Below, one piece after another: positions 16,082-24,002 of a stretch of DNA of 64,000 nucleotides. The DNA is from Congregibacter variabilis. Its GTDB lineage: Bacteria > Pseudomonadota > Gammaproteobacteria > Pseudomonadales > Halieaceae. Below the pieces are notes generated by a model. The model saw nothing but the letters and a program-made list of their open reading frames with translations, searched no databases and was not told the DNA's origin. Position 1 is the first letter of the stretch; each line of letters begins with the position of its first letter. The translations under genes were made by a program, and so were the position numbers. Where the stretch lies: NCBI RefSeq assembly GCF_045689235.1, contig NZ_CP136864.1:1240001-1304000 (forward strand), written 5' to 3'.

Positions 16082-17368
16082 CTAGGGGCTCGCCATGAGG
16101 TCAAGCACCATGGCCGTAATTGCGCGTCGACCGGTGTCCAGTGTGGGCACCGGATCAGGGGCAAAAAAGGCCGAGTGCAGAGACGGCAAACGTTCTTCGC
16201 CGCGGCTCGCTGCATCCCACAGAGACTGAGGAACCGTACCCACTCGAATCATGAACGAGGGGATCTTGGCATCGGTACGACCGTAACGAGAGAAGTCCTC
16301 TCCTCCCATCTCCTTGGGAATCTCCACCAGGGCATCATCACCCAACTCCCCGCGCATGGCGGCGACACCGCGCGTCACCAGCGCCGGGTCGTTCCACAAT
16401 GCGGGCGTGTACTCTTGAAGCACAGCAACGTCTGGCTTTTTGTCAGCAGGAAAACCCATGGCCTCGGCCTGCTTCACCGCAATACGCTCAATGCCCGCTA
16501 AAAGCGTGTCCCGAACCTCATCAGAGTAAGAGCGAACCGTGAGTTGCAACGTGGCTTTATCAGAAATGATGTTGTGCTTGGTGCCTGCATGAATAGAGCC
16601 TACCGTGACAACACCCGGCTCCGCGGGATGAATTTCCCGGGAGACCAAGGTTTGCAAATCCATGATCACCGCCGCCGCCAGAACCACAGGGTCCTTAGCG
16701 GTATGCGGATAGGCACCGTGCCCCCCAACGCCGTGGAGCGTAATATCCACACTGTCCACATTGGCCATCATCCAACCCGAAATAAATCCGATTTTTCCAG
16801 CGGGAAGCGTCGCAATAGTGTGCACTGACAGGTTGTAATCCGGCTGAGGGAATCGCTCAAAGAGTCCGTCGGCGAGCATATCCCGGGCACCCGCTCCGCG
16901 CTCCTCCGCCGGCTGCATAATCACCATGAGCGTGCCCTGCCACTCATCCCGACGCTCCAGCAATTCAAGTGCTGCAGACATCACAACGGTCATATGTACG
17001 TCATGCCCACAGGCGTGCATTACCGAAACGTCCTGACCGTTTAACTCTTTTGCTTTGACGGTACTGGCATAAGAAAGGCCCGTATCTTCCTCTACGGGCA
17101 AGCCGTCCATGTCTGCCCGAACCATCAGGGTAGGCCCCTCACCATTTTGCACAATAGCGACCACCCCGTGTCCACCAACGCCCGTTGTAACGGTAAAGCC
17201 TGCATCCTTCAGAGTCTTGGCAAGGATTGCTGCTGTTTGTTCCTCCTGAAACGACAACTCTGGGTTTTCATGCAAATGGGTGTAGTAAGCCAGTTCATCG
17301 AAGGACCAAGACTGCATGTTGAAGCCACAAAGGACCATAAGTAGACATGCCTGGATAAGTTGACGCAT
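16082..17368 (-). CDS. Exported M20 family amidohydrolase/peptidase
   Basis: 428 residues with a signal peptide ending near residue 22, so probably periplasmic. Metal and catalytic motifs of the M20D group are all present: RADMDGLP, HACGHDVH, an EE pair in PAEERGAG, HGGHGAYPH-type VGGHGAYPH, and GGEDF near the C-terminus. Members remove acyl or acetyl groups from amino acids (hippurate, N-acetyl amino acids, IAA conjugates). Alone on the minus strand; the 112-base divergent gap to the MsbA gene must carry its promoter. Exact substrate not readable. Confidence 0.9.
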   Translation of the reverse strand: MRQLIQACLLMVLCGFNMQSWSFDELAYYTHLHENPELSFQEEQTAAILAKTLKDAGFTVTTGVGGHGVVAIVQNGEGPTLMVRADMDGLPVEEDTGLSYASTVKAKELNGQDVSVMHACGHDVHMTVVMSAALELLERRDEWQGTLMVIMQPAEERGAGARDMLADGLFERFPQPDYNLSVHTIATLPAGKIGFISGWMMANVDSVDITLHGVGGHGAYPHTAKDPVVLAAAVIMDLQTLVSREIHPAEPGVVTVGSIHAGTKHNIISDKATLQLTVRSYSDEVRDTLLAGIERIAVKQAEAMGFPADKKPDVAVLQEYTPALWNDPALVTRGVAAMRGELGDDALVEIPKEMGGEDFSRYGRTDAKIPSFMIRVGTVPQSLWDAASRGEERLPSLHSAFFAPDPVPTLDTGRRAITAMVLDLMASP

Positions 17369-17480
17369 AAGAGAACCTCAAAAAGATCAGTACCGCAGTC
17401 TAGCAAAGTCGACGCCAGACAGATGCCCGCTTGCGGTGCATCCCGTACAATAGGCGCAACGCCACTTTTAGCAATCGCAC

Positions 17481-19319
17481 TTGGATACAGACTCCCCACA
17501 GCCTGACGCCCCCCTTCCTCGCAGTGGACTGCGGACCTACGCTCGCCTGCTGCGTTACGTCCGACCGCTGTGGCCCGCGTTTTTACTAAGCATGTTCGGT
17601 TTCATCTTGTACGCACTGACTCAGTCGGCATTTGCCGGCCTCATGCAATACCTCCCCGCAGCCTTTGAGGGAAACACGCTTGGAGGTTCGGCCGTCACCG
17701 GGGTGGATACGCTCAGGAGTTGGGAACGGCGCCTGGGTTTGGATCAGGCCGCTAACGTTCGAAGCTTTCTGCCCCTTGCACTCATTGCAATCGTGACCGT
17801 TCGGGGTATTGGTTCTTATTTGGGCAGCTATTACATTACCTATGTAGCCCGACATGTAGTCAATCAGCTACGCCTCGATGTGTTTGCGCATATCAACACC
17901 CTCCCGGCGGCGTACCTCGCTCAGCGAAACTCCGCCGAACTCATATCCCTTATTACCTTTAATATTGAACAAGTGGCCGCCGCGGCATCAACAGCCATCA
18001 AGGTTATTGTTCGCGAGGGACTCACGGTCATTGCGCTGCTGGGTTACATCTTCTATCTCAACTGGAAGCTGTCTCTGATGTTTGTGGTACTCGCACCTTT
18101 CATCGGCGGCATCATCAGCCTGGCTTCGTCACAGTTTAAAAAATACAGCCGGCGAATTCAGGACTCCATGGGGGGTATCACCCGAGTCGCGGCAGAGGCT
18201 ATACGCGGCTTTCCTGTGGTGCGGGGCTTTGGCGGCACCGCTTCGGAAAACGCCCGATTTGCAGAGCGCAGTCGCTACGCGCTGAATCAGGACCTTAAGC
18301 TTGCCCGGGTCAATGAGATCAGTACCCCCATCATTCAATGGCTCACTTACAGTGCTCTGGCGGGCTTGTTCTGGTTCGGACTGGATCCGGCGCTGCGAGG
18401 CAGCATGGATGCCGGGCAGTTTCTGGCCTACATTACAGCTGCCAGCCTTGTGGCAAAGCCCCTGAGACAGCTCACCCAGGTGAACGCGCGAATCCAGCGC
18501 GGTATCGCGGCGGCAGAAAGTGTCTTTGAAGTACTCGACGAAGAAACCGAGAGTGATTCGGGTAGGGCGCTCCAGGCGGCACCGAAGGGAGCTTATGAAC
18601 TGCGAGACCTTCACTTTCGCTACCCGGGTTCTGACGAGGACGCCCTACGCGGCATCTCCCTGAATCTGGCGGCGGGAGAAACCCTGGCCCTGGTTGGACG
18701 CTCAGGCTCGGGCAAGACAACCCTGGCAAACCTTCTGGCGGCGCAGTTCCCCTCACCTCCTAACTCCCTGCTATTGGATGGCGAGCCCATGGAGTCGCTG
18801 ATGCTGACATCCCTGCGCCGACAGATTGCTTTTGTGAGTCAGCACACCACACTTTTTGCTGCCAGTGTGCGGGACAACATAGCCTATGGTGACCTGGCAG
18901 ACGCAAGTGACGATGCCATAAACGCAGCACTCGCACAGGCTAACGCTCTGGAATTCGTGCAGCGCCTCCCCGGCGGTCTCGATACGATATTGCGTGAAGA
19001 GGGCGACGATTTCTCCGGTGGGCAACGCCAGCGTCTGGCCTTGGCTCGAGCGTTTTTGAAGAATGCGCCTATTCTTATTCTTGATGAGGCCACCTCGGCT
19101 CAGGATGCCGAAAGTGAGGCACTGATTCAGCAGGCCTTGCAACGCATTCTCCAAGGACGGACGGCGGTGATTATCGCCCATCGACTATCCACGGTGGAAC
19201 AGGCCGATCGTATCGCCGTCCTGGATCAGGGGCGTGTTGTTGAACTGGGTACCCATGCAGAACTGCTTAGCAAGCAGGGTATCTACGCACAGCTTCATCG
19301 TCAGCAGCTACAAGCATGA
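17481..19319 (+). CDS. msbA: MsbA-type lipid flippase ABC transporter
   Basis: 612-residue half ABC exporter expected to flip lipid A-core across the inner membrane. Six membrane segments lie in residues 25-330. Walker A is GRSGSGKTT (406-414), signature FSGGQ (511-515), Walker B ILILDE (531-536). The D-loop reads SAQD (539-542) where SALD is usual. The start is TTG 17481 with no good ribosome site; no in-frame ATG lies before the first helix. A possible -10 box TACAAT is at 17446-17451. The next gene is a glycosyltransferase and not lpxK, the usual partner. Lipid A as cargo is inferred from sequence type. Confidence 0.8.
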   Translation: MDTDSPQPDAPLPRSGLRTYARLLRYVRPLWPAFLLSMFGFILYALTQSAFAGLMQYLPAAFEGNTLGGSAVTGVDTLRSWERRLGLDQAANVRSFLPLALIAIVTVRGIGSYLGSYYITYVARHVVNQLRLDVFAHINTLPAAYLAQRNSAELISLITFNIEQVAAAASTAIKVIVREGLTVIALLGYIFYLNWKLSLMFVVLAPFIGGIISLASSQFKKYSRRIQDSMGGITRVAAEAIRGFPVVRGFGGTASENARFAERSRYALNQDLKLARVNEISTPIIQWLTYSALAGLFWFGLDPALRGSMDAGQFLAYITAASLVAKPLRQLTQVNARIQRGIAAAESVFEVLDEETESDSGRALQAAPKGAYELRDLHFRYPGSDEDALRGISLNLAAGETLALVGRSGSGKTTLANLLAAQFPSPPNSLLLDGEPMESLMLTSLRRQIAFVSQHTTLFAASVRDNIAYGDLADASDDAINAALAQANALEFVQRLPGGLDTILREEGDDFSGGQRQRLALARAFLKNAPILILDEATSAQDAESEALIQQALQRILQGRTAVIIAHRLSTVEQADRIAVLDQGRVVELGTHAELLSKQGIYAQLHRQQLQA

Positions 19320-19347
19320 TCCTCCTGTCTCCCGGGATGCTGTGTCC

Positions 19348-20466
19348 ATGAAGGTGCTGCAGGTACTTCCTGCTCTGGATACCGGGGGTGTTGAGCGGGG
19401 CACTGTGGACATCGCCAAGGCTCTTGTTCAGGCAGGACATGACTCCAGCGTGCTGTCCCAGGGCGGTCGAATGGTAACTCGCCTGGAGAAGCAGGGGTCA
19501 CGACACGTAGACTGGTCTTTGGGCAAGAAATCACCACTCACGCTGCGTCACGTGCGTCCTCTGCGGCGTTGGCTCACATCTGAAGCATTCGACATTCTGC
19601 ATTTGCGTTCTCGCATGCCCGGCTGGATCTGCTGGCTTGCCTGGAAAGGAATGGATCCCCAGACGCGACCAAGGCTCGTGACCACGGTACACGGAATGCA
19701 CTCGGTGAGTCGCTATAGTGAAATCGTATGCTGCGGTGAACGGGTCATCGTTGTTTCTGAATCTATCCGTCGCTACGTGCTGGACAACTACCCTCGCTGC
19801 GACCCAAACAAGCTACACCTCATTTATCGGGGCATTAATCCACTGGAATTCCCCCGAGGCCATCAGGCCAGCGAGAAGTGGTTATCAGAGTGGTATCGAG
19901 AGTTTCCACAGTTACTGGATCAGCGCGTCATCACCATGGCCGGCCGTCTTACCCGCCTAAAAGGTCATCACGACTTTATGGATGTGATTGCGCAACTACG
20001 CGACGCGGGGCAGCCCGTTCATGGGCTTATTGTCGGCGGGGAGGATCCCAAGCGTATTGCTTACGCGCGAGAACTTTACGCAGCAGTGGACCAACGCGGT
20101 CTTGCGTCGCATATCACCTTCGCGGGACATCGCGGCGACCTGCGCGACATTTACTCGGTCTCGGACATCGTATTGTCACTGTCCACACAACCGGAATCCT
20201 TCGGGCGCACGGTTTTGGAACCTCTGAGCGAAGGTCGCCCGGTGGTCGCTTACGATCACGGTGGCGTCGCCGAAATTCTAGAGGCCCTTTACCCGAAAGG
20301 TGCTGTGCCAGTGCGCGATACCACAGCGGCAGCCCAGCAGATTACGGCCATTCTCGCAGGGCAGATTGCGCCCCCAAGGCGCAATGATCGCTTTCTTTTG
20401 GACGTCATGGCTCGGGACACCCTTGCGCTATACAAGGAACTGCTATCCTCTCAAAGAACGGGCTAA
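19348..20466 (+). CDS. GT4-family glycosyltransferase (LPS core type)
   Basis: 372 residues. I start at ATG 19348, where the GT-B N-terminal loop ALDTGGVERGTVDIAKAL begins; the frame is open upstream only inside msbA. The donor-binding half holds MAGRLTRLKGHHDF and the E-x7-E motif in ESFGRTVLEPLSEG. It lies 28 bases after msbA, probably in the same transcript, so a lipopolysaccharide or cell-surface glycan role is likely. The downstream 67-base gap begins with a small hairpin (20472-20486) lacking a T-run. Confidence 0.85.
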   Translation: MKVLQVLPALDTGGVERGTVDIAKALVQAGHDSSVLSQGGRMVTRLEKQGSRHVDWSLGKKSPLTLRHVRPLRRWLTSEAFDILHLRSRMPGWICWLAWKGMDPQTRPRLVTTVHGMHSVSRYSEIVCCGERVIVVSESIRRYVLDNYPRCDPNKLHLIYRGINPLEFPRGHQASEKWLSEWYREFPQLLDQRVITMAGRLTRLKGHHDFMDVIAQLRDAGQPVHGLIVGGEDPKRIAYARELYAAVDQRGLASHITFAGHRGDLRDIYSVSDIVLSLSTQPESFGRTVLEPLSEGRPVVAYDHGGVAEILEALYPKGAVPVRDTTAAAQQITAILAGQIAPPRRNDRFLLDVMARDTLALYKELLSSQRTG

Positions 20467-20533
20467 AACCTCTGCCGCACTGGCAGGATGCCGCCACAAG
20501 CACAACTAAAAACCAAATTACAAGGAACTGAGC

Positions 20534-21289
20534 ATGTTGCTGTCACTATCCACCTGGTGTGATGTAGAAGCTTATTTGCAACGCAGCCGCAGTATTTTGT
20601 TGCCCATCGGCTCTATGGAGCAACACGGTCCTACCGGTCTGATTGGAACCGACGCCATCTGCCCTCAGGTCATTGCCGAGGCAGCTGCGGCGAATAATCC
20701 GGACATCCTGGTGGGCCCAACGTTCAGTGTGGGCTGTGCACAGCACCACCTGGGCTTTCCCGGCAGCATGACACTGCGCCCAAGCACAATGATCGCGGCG
20801 ATCGCAGACTGGTGTGCATCACTTCGTCGCCACGGCTTTGAGCGAATTTATTGGATCAATGGTCACGGCGGTAACATTGCCACCATCGCTGCAGCATTTG
20901 CTGAGGTTTACGCAGAGCGCAGCCTGAGTGGACCCAACTCGAACATTGCAGCTTTGAGCATGCGCCAACGCAACTGGTGGGAACTGCCCGGGGTGATGAG
21001 CACCTGTCAGCGCCTACACCCAAAGCATGAGGGTTCTCACGCGACGGCATCAGAAGTAGCGGTTACCTATGCGGCCTACCCTGAGCAGGTCCGCAACCTG
21101 GTGTTGGACCCTAAAGTCGCACCCAACGGCGGATTTACCGATGCCGAGGACTACCGCGGCCGTTTCGCCGATGGGCGTATCGGCTCAGACCCGACTCAGG
21201 CAACCGTCGCGGCCGGCGAAGAAATCATCGCCGTCGCGGCCAAGGCGCTCCGGGAAGACTTTCTTGCCTTTGCGGCGGCCAAGGCCTGA
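20534..21289 (+). CDS. Creatininase-family amidohydrolase
   Basis: 251 residues. Creatininase metal ligands are in place: Glu29 and His31 in GSMEQHGP, Asp40 in IGTD, and a later NGHGGNIAT block, with an acidic ligand expected further on (KHEGSHATASE). Relatives include creatinine amidohydrolase and MftE, a peptidase of cofactor maturation; no mycofactocin partner gene is nearby. AAGGA is eight bases before the ATG. It converges on the metC gene with only two bases between. Substrate unknown. Confidence 0.85.
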   Translation: MLLSLSTWCDVEAYLQRSRSILLPIGSMEQHGPTGLIGTDAICPQVIAEAAAANNPDILVGPTFSVGCAQHHLGFPGSMTLRPSTMIAAIADWCASLRRHGFERIYWINGHGGNIATIAAAFAEVYAERSLSGPNSNIAALSMRQRNWWELPGVMSTCQRLHPKHEGSHATASEVAVTYAAYPEQVRNLVLDPKVAPNGGFTDAEDYRGRFADGRIGSDPTQATVAAGEEIIAVAAKALREDFLAFAAAKA

Positions 21290-21291
21290 GG

Positions 21292-22551
21292 CTAGGCGCC
21301 TGCAAGCGCATCCATCGCGGCAAAACCTCGGGCCAAGTCGTCGATCAAATCCTGGGGATGCTCGAGTCCGATATGTAATCGGACAAGTGTCTCGTCATCA
21401 GCCAATGCGATGCTGGGTAGCTTGCGAGTTGCATGCATCGGCAAACAAAGACTCTCAAACCCTCCCCAGGAAAAGCCCACGCCATAAAGCTCCAGACTAT
21501 CGATAAAGGCTGCCATGGCCTGCTCGTTTTCTCGTTGCATCACCATCGCGAAAAGACCATTGGCACCTTTAAAATCCCGCTCAAAAATCGCGTGCCCCGG
21601 ACAAGAGTCCCAGGCTGGATGCAGCAAGCGGCGAACTCTGGGTTGTGTCTCCAGCCAGCTGGCAACAGTCCTGGCCCCCCGGTCATGAGCCTCCATGCGA
21701 ATAGCCAGGGTCCGCATACCGCGAAGCGCCAACATGGCATCATCCGGAGCAAGATGCATACCGTGGGCGAGCGTGTGATGGTGAAGCTGCGTATACAGTT
21801 CGGGACTGGCTGTAGTCGTCACGCCAAACAGGCAGTCCGCATGACCGTTGAGATATTTGGTTCCTGACTGCATCGCCAGGTCTACACCAAACTCCAATGG
21901 ATTGAAGAGTAAAGGTGTTGCCCAGGTGTTATCGATAGCCGTAAGCAAGCCATGTTGCTTTGCCACCGCAACAATTGCCGGTACATCCTGAATCTCGAAA
22001 GTCGCCGATCCCGGGGACTCCATAAAAATCATTCGCGTATTGTCCTGCACCAGAGTGTGTAGTTCCTCATCCATGAGCGGGTCGTAAAATGTCGTGCTGA
22101 CACCGCGGCGCGCGAGACTACCCAGGCAAAACTTTCGCGTAGGCCCGTATACGCTATCAACCATCAAAACGTGATCACCGGGGGATAAAAAGCAATTGAG
22201 GATACTGGCCATGGATGCCGTGCCGGACGAAGCCAGTACTGCACCAACGCTACCGTCTAGCTCGCACACGGCGTCCTCCAATGCCCGGGTTGTCGGCGTA
22301 CCCATTCGCCCGTAGTACATGTGCTCACGATCCAAAGGCGCGGCCTCTCGCTCGCAGAACTCGGCATAGTCGGCAAACAGCACGGTGGAGGCGTGAAAAA
22401 CCGGGCTACTGACAACCCGAGGGTCCGAACGCCCTGCGTGCACCAGACGCGTATTGAGATGTTTCACATAAGCTGGATCTGACGCGGCTTTCTTACTCAC
22501 ATTGACGCTCACATTCGCTAGGGGACATATCCAGAGGCTAGCATTGCTCAC
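21292..22551 (-). CDS. metC: Cystathionine beta-lyase (Cys/Met metabolism PLP enzyme)
   Basis: 419 residues from GTG 22551; a start at one of two downstream GTGs is possible. PLP lysine is Lys232 in MQSGTKYLNGHAD, and the PLP-phosphate residues are in SSGTASM (108-114) and the YYGRMGTPT block. DNTWATP (207-213) carries the aspartate holding the ring nitrogen. The pattern and C-terminal SWGGFESL favour MetC, which cleaves cystathionine to homocysteine, pyruvate and ammonia, over cystathionine gamma-synthase. Divergent from the GST-DUF1330 pair. Confidence in MetC against other gamma-family members is moderate. Confidence 0.85.
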   Translation of the reverse strand: MSNASLWICPLANVSVNVSKKAASDPAYVKHLNTRLVHAGRSDPRVVSSPVFHASTVLFADYAEFCEREAAPLDREHMYYGRMGTPTTRALEDAVCELDGSVGAVLASSGTASMASILNCFLSPGDHVLMVDSVYGPTRKFCLGSLARRGVSTTFYDPLMDEELHTLVQDNTRMIFMESPGSATFEIQDVPAIVAVAKQHGLLTAIDNTWATPLLFNPLEFGVDLAMQSGTKYLNGHADCLFGVTTTASPELYTQLHHHTLAHGMHLAPDDAMLALRGMRTLAIRMEAHDRGARTVASWLETQPRVRRLLHPAWDSCPGHAIFERDFKGANGLFAMVMQRENEQAMAAFIDSLELYGVGFSWGGFESLCLPMHATRKLPSIALADDETLVRLHIGLEHPQDLIDDLARGFAAMDALAGA

Positions 22552-22623
22552 GAGGCTCCACCAGCTGGGCTGGACGGCGAAACAGCGGTCTGCGACAGTT
22601 GTCTTTTAACTAAGAGCTAGCCC

Positions 22624-23571
22624 ATGCCCGATCTCATACTTCATCAATACGCCGACTCTCCATTTTCCGAAAAAATCCGCGCGCTGTTTGGCTACAAAGG
22701 ACTTGCCTACAAAAGCGTAGACATCCCGCCAATCATGCCAAAGCCCGATCTCACTGCGCTTACCGGCGGCTATCGACGCACACCGGTCATGCAACAGGGA
22801 GCCGATATTTTTTGCGATACGGCACTCATCGCCAAGGTGATCGAAAGCGAGAAAGGGGAACCCAGCATCTTTGGAGGCCCAAGGTCAGCGCAGGCGGTCG
22901 CCGCTGCACGCTGGGCGGACAGTGAATTTTTTAGGGTCTGTGTGGGCCTTGTGTTTCAGCCTGCGGCAGTCGCCGCAAATCCTCGCTTTGCCGACTCCAA
23001 GGCTGCAGAGGCCTTTATTAAGGACCGCGCTGCATTCACCGCCGGGAGCCCCGGACTGGCAACTCCCCTTCCCCGGGCCGAGGCCGTCTTTAGAGAGCAC
23101 CTGGGTGCCATGGAAGAAACCCTCTTAACGCAGGATTTTCTGGGCGGGAGCAGCCCTGATGTGTCTGACTTTTCGCACTGGCACTGCTGCTGGTTCGTGC
23201 ATCGCCAGGCCGTGCTTCGCCATTATTTCGAGACATTCCCCGCGGTGAGCGCATGGCTTGAACGTATGCAGCGGTTCAGTGATGAGCCTGTGGCCACTCC
23301 AATGAGCGGCGCCGAGGCGATAGAAGTTGCCCGCAGCAGCGATCCTGCGGCTATCGACGAGCCGCAGATAGACCCGCTGCTGAACATCGATGCTGAAGCA
23401 AGCGTTCAGGTAATGCCTACGGACTATGGGTTTCAGGCAGTGACCGGACAACTCCTCGTCGTTGACGACAATCGCATCATCGTAGCCCGGCAGGATCCAC
23501 AAGCCGGGCAGTTACACGTTCACTTTCCCCGCTACGGATTTGAAGTTTCTCTTACAGGAGAGTCCACATGA
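22624..23571 (+). CDS. Glutathione S-transferase-fold protein with C-terminal extension
   Basis: 315 residues, about 100 longer than ordinary GSTs. The thioredoxin-fold N-terminal domain starts YADSPFSEKIRALFGYKGL, with Ser in place of Cys at the active-site turn, and the cis-proline block GYRRTPVM follows near residue 55. Helical domain to about residue 230. The extra C-terminal part of about 80 residues (from IDEPQIDPLL) looks like small beta strands and matches nothing I know. Coupled by a four-base overlap to a DUF1330 gene. Substrate unknown. Confidence 0.8.
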   Translation: MPDLILHQYADSPFSEKIRALFGYKGLAYKSVDIPPIMPKPDLTALTGGYRRTPVMQQGADIFCDTALIAKVIESEKGEPSIFGGPRSAQAVAAARWADSEFFRVCVGLVFQPAAVAANPRFADSKAAEAFIKDRAAFTAGSPGLATPLPRAEAVFREHLGAMEETLLTQDFLGGSSPDVSDFSHWHCCWFVHRQAVLRHYFETFPAVSAWLERMQRFSDEPVATPMSGAEAIEVARSSDPAAIDEPQIDPLLNIDAEASVQVMPTDYGFQAVTGQLLVVDDNRIIVARQDPQAGQLHVHFPRYGFEVSLTGEST

Positions 23572-23984
23572 AACATATTGACCCTACTCGTGAGCAATTC
23601 GATGCATTCAAGGCGCTACCCAGAGACACGCCAATCATGATGCTCAATCTCATTCGCCTGAAAGAAACGGCCACTTACCCCGATGGTGAAACCTGCACCG
23701 GTGCCGAGGCCTACCGTCGCTATGGAGAGCACAGCGGTCCAATATTCAGAGAGCTCGGCGGCGAAATTTTGTGGCGAGGGCACCAGGAATGTATGCTCAC
23801 AGGCCCTACAGACAAACACTGGGACATTGCGTTCGTTGCCCGTTATCCCAGTGCCGGTGCGTTTTTAGCCATGGTCACCAATCCTGATTATCAGGCGGTT
23901 GTTGTGCATCGAACCGTTGCGGTGGACGACAGTCGATTGATTCGCTTTGCCCCCGACGAGGCCGGGGGTGGCTTTGCCGGCTAG
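23568..23984 (+). CDS. DUF1330-family dimeric alpha-beta barrel protein
   Basis: 138 residues. DUF1330 marks are IMMLNLIRLK near residue 23, AYRRYGEHSGPIF near 50, a central WDIAFVARYPSAGAF strand-helix, and DPDY-like NPDYQAVVVHR near 105. The fold is a small ferredoxin-like barrel, often binding or modifying hydrophobic ligands, but no activity is established. ATG overlaps the GST stop and has AGGAGAG five bases upstream, so expression is tightly tied to the GST. A homologous domain is found again at 59226-59852, also beside a GST. Confidence 0.85.
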   Translation: MKHIDPTREQFDAFKALPRDTPIMMLNLIRLKETATYPDGETCTGAEAYRRYGEHSGPIFRELGGEILWRGHQECMLTGPTDKHWDIAFVARYPSAGAFLAMVTNPDYQAVVVHRTVAVDDSRLIRFAPDEAGGGFAG

Positions 23985-24002
23985 ACAGCCGAAGGCGCGT
24001 GC

